DNA of 64,000 bases from Methanofastidiosum sp. (GTDB taxonomy: Archaea > Methanobacteriota_B > Thermococci > Methanofastidiosales > Methanofastidiosaceae): assembly GCA_035362715.1 (NCBI GenBank), contig DAOSDU010000009.1, positions 1-64,000 on the forward strand, in the 5' to 3' direction. This document shows, one piece after another, positions 1 to 8,411 of this stretch. The notes beneath the pieces were generated by a model. The model saw only the letters and a list, made by a program, of their open reading frames with translations, was not told the DNA's origin and made no database searches. Made by a program: the position numbers and the translations under genes. Numbering within the stretch: position 1 is the first letter of the stretch; each line of letters starts with the position of its first letter.

Positions 1-2
1 CA

Positions 3-593
3 GATATTCATGGTATTCTAGTTCAGTTACCTTTACCAAAACATATAGACAGTAACAAGGTATTGGAAAGAATTGATCCAATAAAAGATGTCGATGGATT
101 TACACCCATTAACGTTGGCAGGATACTTCTAAATATATCCGACATATTTCCATGCACTCCCAAAGGGGTGGTTAAAATTTTGGATGAATATAATATCCCC
201 ATAGAGGGTGCGGACATAACAATAATTAACCGAAGTAATATTATTGGAAAACCTTTGGCAGCCATGATGATAAATCGGGGCGGAACAGTTACCGTCGTTC
301 ATACTAAAACAAAGGACTTGAAAGAAAAGACAAAGCATGCCGACATAGTTATAGTTGGAGTGGGGAGAACTGATTTTTTAACTGCAGATATGGTAAAAGA
401 AGGGGCCGTTGTAGTTGATGTGGGGATAACTCGTAACGTGGATGGCATTAAAGGTGATGTCAAGTATGACAAGGTCAGCAAGAAAACATCTTATATAACT
501 CCAGTTCCAGGAGGAGTTGGCCCTATGACAAGAGCAATGCTTCTGGAAAACCTTATAATCTGCTTTATAAAACAGAACGATTGTGCAAGATGA
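3..593 (+). CDS. folD: FolD bifunctional methylene-THF dehydrogenase/cyclohydrolase (5' partial)
   Basis: The reading frame is open from the window edge, so the N-terminus is missing. The frame enters with DIHGILVQLPLPKH, the conserved FolD substrate-binding stretch, followed by DPIKDVDGFTP, then NRSNIIGKP (NADP-binding loop) and the C-terminal TPVPGGVGPMT motif. FolD oxidises 5,10-methylene-THF to methenyl-THF and hydrolyses it to 10-formyl-THF in the cytoplasm. The stop overlaps the GTG start of folC by 11 bases, so the two are probably cotranscribed. It belongs with the folate C1 genes that follow (folC, 5-formyl-THF cyclo-ligase, fhs). Confidence 0.96.
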   Translation, partial: DIHGILVQLPLPKHIDSNKVLERIDPIKDVDGFTPINVGRILLNISDIFPCTPKGVVKILDEYNIPIEGADITIINRSNIIGKPLAAMMINRGGTVTVVHTKTKDLKEKTKHADIVIVGVGRTDFLTADMVKEGAVVVDVGITRNVDGIKGDVKYDKVSKKTSYITPVPGGVGPMTRAMLLENLIICFIKQNDCAR

Positions 594-1893
594 TTTTCTA
601 GAGGCGTTAAAGCTTATTGGGTCTAAACCAGGACTTGAACGATTAAATTCAAAACTTGGGCTCGAAAGAATAAAGTTTCTTCTTGAAAAAAGCGGAATAA
701 GCTGGGAAGATATACCTGTAGTCCACATAGCAGGAACAAACGGCAAAGGCTCAGTTGTTACTTTTATATCTGAAATTTTTTCTCAATCCAACTACAAAGT
801 GGGGTCTTATATATCACCTCATCTGATTGATATATACGAACGGATAAAAATTGGCGATAATAATATTTCCTCAAAAGATTTTGATAGAATCCTTTCTGAA
901 TTAAAATCCTATTGTGAAGAAGCAGAAAAATTGATGGACATCGGAAGTCCAACTTTTTTTGAAGTTTTAACTGCCGTTTCTATTATTTATTTTGCCGAGA
1001 AAAAAGTTGATGTTATAGTTTCTGAAGTTGGCCTTGGAGGTAGACTCGATGCGACTAATATACTAAACGGTAAATCCGTCGCAATAACAAATATTTCCCT
1101 TGATCACCAGGAAATATTAGGCCATAGCAAAGAAGAGATATTAATTGAAAAAGCGGGAATAATAAAAAAAGGATCATTAGTTTCTTCTTGCATTGATTTA
1201 GAATTGGCACCGTTGCTAGAAAATATCTGCATAGAAAAAGGCGCTACATTAAAATTATTTAATAGGGATTTCAAAGCAATTGAGAAAAAAATTAGCTTCG
1301 AGGGCGCCGTTTTTGATTATCGTTCAAGTGATAATTTCTTCAAAGATGTTAAAATCAGGATGATAGGAAGGCATCAAATAGCAAATGCGGCATGTGCAAT
1401 TAATTTGGCGGAATCCATGGCTTCACATGGATTTGAACTAAACGAAGATTCAATCAGGAAAGGCCTTGAAAAATCTATTTGGCCAGGGCGCTTCCAAATA
1501 TTGAGAAGAAATCCAATGATTTTAGTTGACGTCGCACACAATACAGCTGGTGCAAAATCTCTTTCAGAAACTTATAACGGTTTATTTACAGATTCAAAAA
1601 CACTTTTACTCGTTGGGATATCTGTAGATAAGGATATTGATGGTATTTTGAATGAATTTTCCAAAATTTCAAAAAGAATAGTCTTGACAACAATCCCTCC
1701 GAGATGTGCAAATATTAATATTCTTGAAGAAAAAGCAAGGAAGTATTTCAACGATATTAACTCTTTTGACGATCCACTCAAAGCTTTTGATTATTGTGTG
1801 TCAAACCTTAAAAAAGATGAAAAATTACTCATCACTGGGTCCATATATATCGCTGGATACATATTGAAAGGAAGGAAATTACTTGGCAGTTGA
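583..1893 (+). CDS. folC: Folylpolyglutamate synthase / dihydrofolate synthase family
   Basis: The protein has 436 aa from a GTG start inside the end of folD. The P-loop GTNGKGS lies at residues 51-57. Also visible are SPHL (about 79), the LGGRLDATN motif, a DH motif after the NISLDHQ stretch, and the C-terminal VDVAHN motif of the Mur-ligase fold. The family adds glutamates to folates, and in some members to dihydropteroate, using ATP. Its place directly after folD and near fhs supports a folate rather than a methanopterin role. Length is normal for the family. The end overlaps the next start by 11 bases. Confidence 0.94.
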   Translation: MQDDFLEALKLIGSKPGLERLNSKLGLERIKFLLEKSGISWEDIPVVHIAGTNGKGSVVTFISEIFSQSNYKVGSYISPHLIDIYERIKIGDNNISSKDFDRILSELKSYCEEAEKLMDIGSPTFFEVLTAVSIIYFAEKKVDVIVSEVGLGGRLDATNILNGKSVAITNISLDHQEILGHSKEEILIEKAGIIKKGSLVSSCIDLELAPLLENICIEKGATLKLFNRDFKAIEKKISFEGAVFDYRSSDNFFKDVKIRMIGRHQIANAACAINLAESMASHGFELNEDSIRKGLEKSIWPGRFQILRRNPMILVDVAHNTAGAKSLSETYNGLFTDSKTLLLVGISVDKDIDGILNEFSKISKRIVLTTIPPRCANINILEEKARKYFNDINSFDDPLKAFDYCVSNLKKDEKLLITGSIYIAGYILKGRKLLGS

Positions 1894-3004
1894 AAATAAG
1901 AGATTATTTTTTGGCTCAATGTTGGGATTCTATAAATCATTTTTTCATGGGTTCACAATGGTTCTTTTTAGTATATATTTTACCACGCTAGGGATATCTT
2001 TACTACCCTACGCATTATTATTTGTTATCGGCGATGGCGTTTCTTTTTTTCTTAAACCGCTAATTGGCGCTCTGTCGGACAGAATAGGGGAGAGGTACTT
2101 ATTGCTAGTTGCTTTGACACTATCCTCAGTTTCCGCTTTTCTCATTTCCTTTACTAATAATCTTCTGTATCTGGCGCTACTTCAAGTATTAGTTGCAGTT
2201 TCTCTTGCCACATTCTTGACCGTTGTGATAGTTTTCTCGCTTAGACCTATAACACAAAAACCTGAGAGGAAAGTTAGTATTTTTGGAGGAATTACTGGAT
2301 TGGGATGGGTATTTGGTCTTTTGCTTCCAGGATTATTTGTAGATATACTGGGATTAAAAGGAGCTTTCTATTCATTATTTTTAATCGGAGCATCTATAAC
2401 AATAATTTATATATCCTTCATGAAGGAATTCAAATTTGAATTAAGGGAGAAGAGCTACCCTTCAATTCAAACACTGAAAAAAGTATTAGATCCTTTAGTA
2501 TACAAGACATTTGACATAGCAGTGTTCACAGCATTTTTGATATTCTTTGTAAGATTTGCCATAGGAAAACTTGGAATGGCTGGGTCTATTGTTTCATTGA
2601 TAGTTGCATTTGAATCACTTGTTTTTGGTCTTTCTGAAATTCTTATAGGACGTTATGCAAAGATTGAAAGTAAAAGGATGTGGATTAAATGGGGCGCATT
2701 AATCCATATAGCCGGGATTACGTTATTGTTTTTTTCCAACAACATTGTCTTATTCTTTTTATCTTCAGGCCTCATTGGATTGGCCGGGGCATTCATTGAT
2801 GTTTGGTGCTATTCTTTCTTGTGTGAGGTAATAGAAGTTGCAAAAAGAGGGACAATTTTCTCTACATTTTCACTAAGTCAGGACCTTTCTACAATAACTG
2901 GTTCAAGTCTTCCAGCTCTTGCATCATTTTTTGCAATAAATCCGTTCGCATCAATGCTACTCTTTCCGGCAATAATTCTTGTTTATTCTATTAAACGCAG
3001 TTGA
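1883..3004 (+). CDS. Major facilitator superfamily transporter
   Basis: The protein has 373 aa, is highly hydrophobic, and has about 11-12 predicted membrane segments. The loop between helices 2 and 3 carries GALSDRIGER, the MFS motif A. It starts at a TTG overlapping the end of folC, so it is likely translated with the folate genes. The substrate cannot be read from sequence; position between folC and the formyl-THF cyclo-ligase makes a folate, pterin or related C1 compound an attractive but unproven cargo. It converges with the cyclo-ligase gene and overlaps its 3' end by 14 bases. Confidence 0.85.
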   Translation: MAVENKRLFFGSMLGFYKSFFHGFTMVLFSIYFTTLGISLLPYALLFVIGDGVSFFLKPLIGALSDRIGERYLLLVALTLSSVSAFLISFTNNLLYLALLQVLVAVSLATFLTVVIVFSLRPITQKPERKVSIFGGITGLGWVFGLLLPGLFVDILGLKGAFYSLFLIGASITIIYISFMKEFKFELREKSYPSIQTLKKVLDPLVYKTFDIAVFTAFLIFFVRFAIGKLGMAGSIVSLIVAFESLVFGLSEILIGRYAKIESKRMWIKWGALIHIAGITLLFFSNNIVLFFLSSGLIGLAGAFIDVWCYSFLCEVIEVAKRGTIFSTFSLSQDLSTITGSSLPALASFFAINPFASMLLFPAIILVYSIKRS

Positions 3005-3554
3005 TGATCCGTTTGTTAGTAATAATCCTATCCATTTTGATATCATGTTTTTGGATAGGCAATGAATCAAAAACCTGAAACTCATAAGCAAGACCGACTT
3101 TAAGTCCTCTAGTACTCATTAAGAATCTGTCAAAATAACCTCCGCCTCTCCCTAGCCTCTCGCACCTGCCCCCAAAGGCAAGGCCAGGAATAAATAATAA
3201 TTCTATTTCTTCAGGATTGGTACTTTTAGTGTTCTCATTTGGTTCAAGGATATCGAAGTTTCCGATTTTTAGATCCCTCAAGTCTTCAATTTCTCGTATT
3301 TCAAGAGAATTATCCTCTTTTTTCGTCAAAGGAACACAGACCGCCTTTCCAAGAATCATTGAATGAGTAATCAGATCAATTGTATCTACTTCTTTATCCT
3401 TTGAAACATAAGTGAAAATAGTGTTTGCTGAACAATATTCCTCGAGACTATAGATAGTCTTTCTTATTTTTTCATCCATAATGCCCTTTTTAGCATAATC
3501 TAGGTTCGCCATTTCTTCTTTTATTCTGGCTCTTAGCTCAGACTTAGAAAGCAT
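2991..3554 (-). CDS. 5-formyltetrahydrofolate cyclo-ligase
   Basis: The protein has 187 aa. It shows the family pattern: N-terminal SKSELRARIKEEM, then the ATP and substrate loop FIPGLAFGGRCERLGRGGGYFDRFL near residues 123-149. The enzyme converts 5-formyl-THF to 5,10-methenyl-THF with ATP, clearing the dead-end folate. It is transcribed leftward, divergent from fhs with a short shared promoter region. Together with FolD, FolC and FTHFS it makes a compact folate C1 set. Proteins of this fold can have divergent roles, but the Gly/Arg-rich active loop is intact. Confidence 0.92.
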   Translation of the reverse strand: MLSKSELRARIKEEMANLDYAKKGIMDEKIRKTIYSLEEYCSANTIFTYVSKDKEVDTIDLITHSMILGKAVCVPLTKKEDNSLEIREIEDLRDLKIGNFDILEPNENTKSTNPEEIELLFIPGLAFGGRCERLGRGGGYFDRFLMSTRGLKVGLAYEFQVFDSLPIQKHDIKMDRIITNKRIINCV

Positions 3555-3573
3555 AAACTAAATAACGAAAACT

Positions 3574-3583
3574 TTTTAAAAAG
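3574..3583 (+). promoter_or_regulatory. TATA-like element upstream of formate-THF ligase
   Basis: A TTTTTAAAAA tract is centred about 26 bases before position 3605, just ahead of the fhs ATG at 3609, which fits an archaeal TATA box and a very short leader. It is palindromic and lies in the 54-base divergent gap, so it could also serve the leftward cyclo-ligase gene. Confidence 0.45.
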
Positions 3584-3608
3584 ATTTACAATTGAATTTG
3601 AAATCAAG

Positions 3609-5282
3609 ATGGTTAAGATGGAAAGTGACATCGACATAGCAAATAAAGCACATATCTGGCCCATAGAAAAAATCGCCGAAAAAGCAGGGATTAGTGAGAA
3701 ATATCTTGAACTGTATGGAAAGCATAAAGCAAAAATAGATTTGTTAATCCTAGAAACCAATGAAAAAAATACTAAAGGTAATCTAATTTTAGTAACTGCG
3801 ATGAATCCAACACCGTATGGTGAAGGAAAGACCCTTACCACCATAGGATTGGGCCAAGCTCTATGCGCTCTTGGAAAGAAAACAATAATTACTTTAAGAG
3901 AGCCATCGATGGGCCCTGTGTTTGGTGTAAAAGGTGGGGCCACAGGCGGGGGGCGTTCACAAATCCTTCCAATGGAGGATATTAATCTACATTTCACAGG
4001 CGATATTCATGCAGTTCAAGCTGCACATAACCTTCTGGCAGCTATGCTCGATACCCATATTTTGATGGGAAATGAACTTGACATTGATATTAATAATATT
4101 GTGTGGCCCAGAGCGATTGATATGAATGACAGGGCCCTAAGAAATATCGTGATTGGACTTGGCGGTTCTGGGAATGGTATTCCCCGCGAATCAAAATTTA
4201 TTATTACTGCAGCATCAGAAATAATGTCAATTGTGTGCCTTTCAAAAGATATAGTGGACCTTAAAGAGAGACTCTCCAACATTACCATTGCGTTTGATAG
4301 AAAAGGTAATCCCATAAATGCAGGAAAATTAAAAGTTGAAGGTGCACTGGCAGCGATATTAAAAGAAGCACTTAAACCAAACCTTGTTCAGACAATTGAG
4401 CACACACCTGCAATTATACACGGTGGGCCTTTTGCCAATATATCAATTGGTACAAATTCGATAATTGCGACCAATATAGCCCTTAAATTGGCCGATTTTG
4501 TCATAATTGAAGCTGGATTCGGTGCAGACTTAGGTGCAGAAAAATTCCTTAACATCGTTTCAAGAAAAGGTAATTTTTCCCCTTCTGCGGTAGTATTAGT
4601 CGTCACATGCAAGGCAATAAAGTACCATGGCGGATTAAAGGATATTATTACCTATCACGATGAAGAAGCGTTCTTAAAAGGCCTAAAAAATGTTGAAAAA
4701 CATATTGACAATCTCAAATTATTTGGAATTCCAGTAGTTGTATCAATTAATAAGTTTAATTTTGACAGAGATCAGGAAATTGAAATGATAAAGTCACTTT
4801 GTGCAAAGAAGGAAGTGCCCGTGACTTTATCCAAAATGTTTTCAGAAGGAGGCAATGGTGGAATAGAACTTGCAAATATAGTATTGGAATTGTCAAAGCA
4901 AAAGAATAATTTCAAGCCACTTTACGAACTAACCGACGATATTGAAAAAAAGGTAGAGATAATTGCTAAAAAAATCTACGGTGCAAAACGTGTAATATTT
5001 GAAACAAAACCCAAGAAAAAGATTGAATTATATAAAAAACTTGGATATGGAAATCTGCCAGTATGCATTGCTAAAACTCAATTGTCTTTATCTGATGACA
5101 AGAATCTAATTGGAGTTCCACCTCCTTTTGATCTTGAAGTAACAGATGTTGAACTTGCAAGCGGGGCTGGCTATATTGTAATAATTTGCGGTAATATTAC
5201 CCTAATGCCTGGTCTTTCAAGATCGCCGGCAGCTGTAAAAATGGATATCGATGACAAAGGAAACATAAAAGGGCTAATGTAG
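3609..5282 (+). CDS. fhs: Formate--tetrahydrofolate ligase
   Basis: The protein has 557 aa, the normal FTHFS length. The ATP-binding loop TPYGEGKTLTTIG lies about residues 67-80. Downstream are REPSMGPVFGVKGGATGGG, FTGDIHA and the EAGFGADLGAEKF stretch, all typical of the enzyme. It activates formate to 10-formyl-THF with ATP, feeding purine and C1 biosynthesis or the folate-dependent acetyl-CoA route. The start is ATG 3609; a second Met at 3618 is possible. FTHFS is uncommon in methanogens, which normally use tetrahydromethanopterin, so its presence with FolD and the cyclo-ligase is notable. Confidence 0.97.
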   Translation: MVKMESDIDIANKAHIWPIEKIAEKAGISEKYLELYGKHKAKIDLLILETNEKNTKGNLILVTAMNPTPYGEGKTLTTIGLGQALCALGKKTIITLREPSMGPVFGVKGGATGGGRSQILPMEDINLHFTGDIHAVQAAHNLLAAMLDTHILMGNELDIDINNIVWPRAIDMNDRALRNIVIGLGGSGNGIPRESKFIITAASEIMSIVCLSKDIVDLKERLSNITIAFDRKGNPINAGKLKVEGALAAILKEALKPNLVQTIEHTPAIIHGGPFANISIGTNSIIATNIALKLADFVIIEAGFGADLGAEKFLNIVSRKGNFSPSAVVLVVTCKAIKYHGGLKDIITYHDEEAFLKGLKNVEKHIDNLKLFGIPVVVSINKFNFDRDQEIEMIKSLCAKKEVPVTLSKMFSEGGNGGIELANIVLELSKQKNNFKPLYELTDDIEKKVEIIAKKIYGAKRVIFETKPKKKIELYKKLGYGNLPVCIAKTQLSLSDDKNLIGVPPPFDLEVTDVELASGAGYIVIICGNITLMPGLSRSPAAVKMDIDDKGNIKGLM

Positions 5283-5365
5283 AATAAGCTTATCTTAATA
5301 ATATGTCCTTAATAGGTATACTTTATTTATTTTTTGGCTCAAAATGGCCAGTTATTAATAGAAAT

Positions 5366-5380
5366 TAATATATATATTTT
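5366..5380 (+). promoter_or_regulatory. TATA box for the glutamate synthase operon
   Basis: An alternating TATATATA tract is centred about 24-26 bases upstream of ATG 5397. That spacing puts transcription start at or next to the start codon, implying a leaderless mRNA. No Shine-Dalgarno sequence precedes this ATG. Confidence 0.6.
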
Positions 5381-5396
5381 CTTTTAAGCTTTTATT

Positions 5397-6479
5397 ATGA
5401 ACAAATTTCCGAGAGAAAAGGATATTTCAGGCTGTTCTATATTCGGATTAATCAATACTGACGGAGAAAAGGTCAGTGGCAGTGTTATCACTGAAGCAAT
5501 TTCTGTTCTCCATGATAGGGCGAATGGCCTAGGTGGGGGTTTTTCTGGATATGGGATATACCCAGACTATCCAGATGATTATGCATTCCATTTATTTTTT
5601 GATTCTGTCAAGGCAAAAGAGGAAACTGAAGAATTAATTAATAAACACTTTCTAATTGAATACGACGAAAAGATTAGAACTGATAATTCTATTAATCTTC
5701 CTAATAAGCCATTATTGTGGCGATATTTTGTTAAAAATAGGAATATCTTGTCCAAAGATTCCGAAAGAGAAGAGACTTTCAAGGCTGTAATGGATATCAA
5801 TAATAACATTGAAGGTGCATATGTAATCTCAAGCGGAAAAAACATGGGGGTATTCAAAGGCGTGGGGTACCCTGAAGACATCAGTAGATTCTATCGTCTT
5901 GAAGATTACAAGGGTTATATATGGACCGCGCACGGAAGATTCCCCACTAATACTCCTGGGTGGTGGGGCGGAGCGCACCCTTTTGGATTGCTTGACTGGA
6001 CTATAGTCCATAACGGTGAAATATCTTCTTATGATACCAACAGAAGGTATCTTGAGATGTACGGTTACAGATGTAATCTTGTAACAGATACTGAAGTAAT
6101 AACTTATCTTTTTGATTTTTTAGTTAGAAAGAATAATCTTACTCTGTCGCTAGCATCAAAGATTCTTGCAAGCCCAATGTGGGTAGATATAGACAGAATG
6201 GAAGAAAAAAAGAGAGAGTTGTTAAAAGCATTGAGAATGACCTATGCCGGGGCACTACTCACAGGACCATTTTCTGTTATTCTAGGATTTGAGAATGGGA
6301 TAATGGGCCTCGGGGATAGATTAAAACTTAGGCCACTTCTTGTAGGAAAAAATGAGAATACAGTCTACATGTCAAGTGAAGAATGCGCAGTGAGGAAAAT
6401 TTGTCCGGATCTTGATTCAGTTTACAGGCCAAAAGGTGGAGAGCCTGCAATAGCTTTGTTGGATGGTAAATATGTCTAG
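5397..6479 (+). CDS. Glutamate synthase, glutamine amidotransferase subunit (archaeal GltB1-type)
   Basis: The protein has 360 aa and corresponds to the class II amidotransferase domain of large-subunit glutamate synthase. Cys13 in SGCSIFG is the likely N-terminal nucleophile after processing. Conserved class II features follow: AHGRFPTNTPGWWGGAHPF, IVHNGEISSYDTNRR and a TDTEV motif. It hydrolyses glutamine and passes ammonia to the FMN subunit encoded next. The operon holds five separate genes for what bacteria encode mainly in one polypeptide. The gene overlaps the next by 17 bases. Confidence 0.92.
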   Translation: MNKFPREKDISGCSIFGLINTDGEKVSGSVITEAISVLHDRANGLGGGFSGYGIYPDYPDDYAFHLFFDSVKAKEETEELINKHFLIEYDEKIRTDNSINLPNKPLLWRYFVKNRNILSKDSEREETFKAVMDINNNIEGAYVISSGKNMGVFKGVGYPEDISRFYRLEDYKGYIWTAHGRFPTNTPGWWGGAHPFGLLDWTIVHNGEISSYDTNRRYLEMYGYRCNLVTDTEVITYLFDFLVRKNNLTLSLASKILASPMWVDIDRMEEKKRELLKALRMTYAGALLTGPFSVILGFENGIMGLGDRLKLRPLLVGKNENTVYMSSEECAVRKICPDLDSVYRPKGGEPAIALLDGKYV

Positions 6480-7980
6480 TGTTATTCCTGAATTTATTGT
6501 AGATAAAAATGAAGACAGATGCATCAAATGTAAGGTCTGTGTAAGGCAGTGTTCTGAAGAGGTCTTCAAGTACTTTGAAGATTTTGATTTAATCCGTATT
6601 TACAATGACAAGTGTGTTGGATGTCATCGGTGTGAAATGATGTGCCCAACAGATGCTTTGACTATAACTAAAAATAAAGCCCTTTACAAAGATAACTTTC
6701 ATTGGAGCTCATACACTATTAATAGTATAAAAAAACAGGCTGAAACTGGGGGCATGACACTTACTGGCAGTGGTAACGATAAGGCTTACGTTTCTTATTG
6801 GGACAGAATGCTACTCGATGCTTCGCAAGTTACAAATCCTCCAATTGACCCTCTAAGGGAACCGATGGAACTAAGGACATATTTGGGTAAGAAACCTGAC
6901 AGAGTTATACTTAAAGAGGAAAATGGGGAAATATCTCTTGATACTAAGTTGGCACCTCAGATAAAACTTGAAACTCCAATTATGTTTTCCGCGATGTCTT
7001 ATGGTTCTATTAGTCTGAATGCGTGTGAATCTCTTGCATCTGCAGCCTCTAGACTCGGTACATTTTATAACACCGGGGAAGGGGGGCTCCATAAAAAACT
7101 GTACAAATATGGCAAAAACACTATTGGCCAGGTAGCTTCTGGAAGATTCGGAGTCGATACAGATTACTTAGATACCTGTGCAGCAATTGAAATTAAAATT
7201 GGCCAAGGGGCGAAACCTGGAATTGGTGGGCACCTCCCTGGGGAAAAAGTTACCGTAGAAATATCTGAGACAAGAATGATTCCTTCAGGCACAGATGCAA
7301 TATCGCCTGCGCCTCACCACGACATATATTCTATTGAAGATCTAAAACAACTAATTTCTCTTATTAAGGAAGCAACTAATTATGAAAAACCTGTTTTTGT
7401 AAAAATAGCAGCTGTTCATAATTCTGCCGCTATTGCATCTGGAATTGTTAGGGCAGGCGCAGATGTCATTGTCATTGATGGATTTAGGGGCGGTACAGGT
7501 GCTGCACCTTCTGTAATTCGGGACAACACAGGCATTCCTATTGAGATTGCACTTGCTGTGGTAGATCAAAGATTAAGAGATGAAAGTATCCGAAATGAAG
7601 TTTCAATAGTAGCCGCAGGTGGGATAAGATCAAGTGCAGACGCTGTCAAAGCAATGGCTTTGGGAGCAGATGCAGTATACATTGCAACTGCAGCATTAAT
7701 CGCGATGGGATGCACATTGTGCCAGAAATGCTACAAGGGAAAATGTAACTGGGGTCTTACAACTCAAGATCCAGTTTTAACAAGAAGATTAAATCCCGAA
7801 ATAGGGTCTGAGAAATTGACAAATCTTGTCAACAGCTGGAACCTCGAAATAAAAGAAATTCTTGGAAGCATGGGGATAAATGCAATAGAGGCTCTTAGGG
7901 GAAACAGGCTTAGATTGAGGGGAGTTGGACTTACAGAATTGGAATCTAAGATACTAGGCATTGAGCATGCGGGGATGTGA
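6463..7980 (+). CDS. Glutamate synthase, FMN/Fe-S central subunit (archaeal GltB2-type)
   Basis: The protein has 505 aa. The N-terminus carries two [4Fe-4S] motifs (CIKCKVCVRQC and CVGCHRCEMMCP), then the glutamate synthase (beta/alpha)8 FMN domain with GEGGLH, GQGAKPGIGGHLPG, DGFRGGTGAAP and AAGGIRSSADAVKA. A C-terminal CTLCQKCYKGKC forms the 3Fe-4S-type site of the family. It makes glutamate from 2-oxoglutarate and ammonia using reducing equivalents from the Fe-S partners. Start is ATG 6463 inside the preceding gene; ATG 6472 is an alternative. The end overlaps the next ORF by 4 bases. Confidence 0.95.
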   Translation: MVNMSSVIPEFIVDKNEDRCIKCKVCVRQCSEEVFKYFEDFDLIRIYNDKCVGCHRCEMMCPTDALTITKNKALYKDNFHWSSYTINSIKKQAETGGMTLTGSGNDKAYVSYWDRMLLDASQVTNPPIDPLREPMELRTYLGKKPDRVILKEENGEISLDTKLAPQIKLETPIMFSAMSYGSISLNACESLASAASRLGTFYNTGEGGLHKKLYKYGKNTIGQVASGRFGVDTDYLDTCAAIEIKIGQGAKPGIGGHLPGEKVTVEISETRMIPSGTDAISPAPHHDIYSIEDLKQLISLIKEATNYEKPVFVKIAAVHNSAAIASGIVRAGADVIVIDGFRGGTGAAPSVIRDNTGIPIEIALAVVDQRLRDESIRNEVSIVAAGGIRSSADAVKAMALGADAVYIATAALIAMGCTLCQKCYKGKCNWGLTTQDPVLTRRLNPEIGSEKLTNLVNSWNLEIKEILGSMGINAIEALRGNRLRLRGVGLTELESKILGIEHAGM

Positions 7981-8411
7981 GCATGAAAAGAAGAATAATA
8001 TGTAATGAAGATTTCTGCATCGGGTGCAGATTATGTGAAGTACACTGTAATGTTAAGCACTCTAAGTCAGGGGATATAATTCTGGCATATAAGTATGAAA
8101 AGGAAAAAGAACCCTCGCGGATGGCATTTGAGCAAAAGGAACACGTATGTGGATCAATTGTGTGCATGAATTGCAAGGACCCTCTATGTATCAGAGCATG
8201 TTCAATGGGGGCAATAAAAGTCGAGGATGGAACAGTTATAATAGATGATGAAAGATGTGTTGGTTGCTGGATGTGCGTTATGGTCTGTCCTTTTGGCGCT
8301 ATAAAGAGAGGGGACAAAAAGGCGTTCAAATGCGATCATTGTCATGGTGAGGAAGTACCCATATGCGTTCTTAACTGCCCTAACAAAGCACTGGTATACG
8401 AGGCTGATTAG
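7977..8411 (+). CDS. 4Fe-4S electron-transfer protein (HycB/CooF-like) of glutamate synthase
   Basis: The protein has 144 aa. Three or four cysteine clusters are visible: CIGCRLCEVHC, CGSIVCMNCKDPLCIRAC, CVGCWMCVMVCP and CDHCHGEEVPICVLNCP. This spacing matches the HycB/CooF/DmsB-type electron-transfer family. It sits between the FMN subunit and a flavin oxidoreductase, so it probably relays electrons from NAD(P)H or ferredoxin to the glutamate synthase core. GTG 7977 overlaps the previous stop; ATG 7983 is an equally good start. Confidence 0.9.
   Translation: MSMKRRIICNEDFCIGCRLCEVHCNVKHSKSGDIILAYKYEKEKEPSRMAFEQKEHVCGSIVCMNCKDPLCIRACSMGAIKVEDGTVIIDDERCVGCWMCVMVCPFGAIKRGDKKAFKCDHCHGEEVPICVLNCPNKALVYEAD

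Noticed and set aside
3533..3997. Minus-strand ORF of 154 codons overlapping fhs
   Set aside because: It is antisense to the conserved FTHFS N-terminus and would overlap the cyclo-ligase start; no supporting signal.
5303..5368. Short ORF before the glutamate synthase operon (starts MSLIGILYLFF)
   Set aside because: It lies upstream of the TATA box at 5366-5380, so it would not be on the operon mRNA, and has no Gln/Glu codon enrichment.
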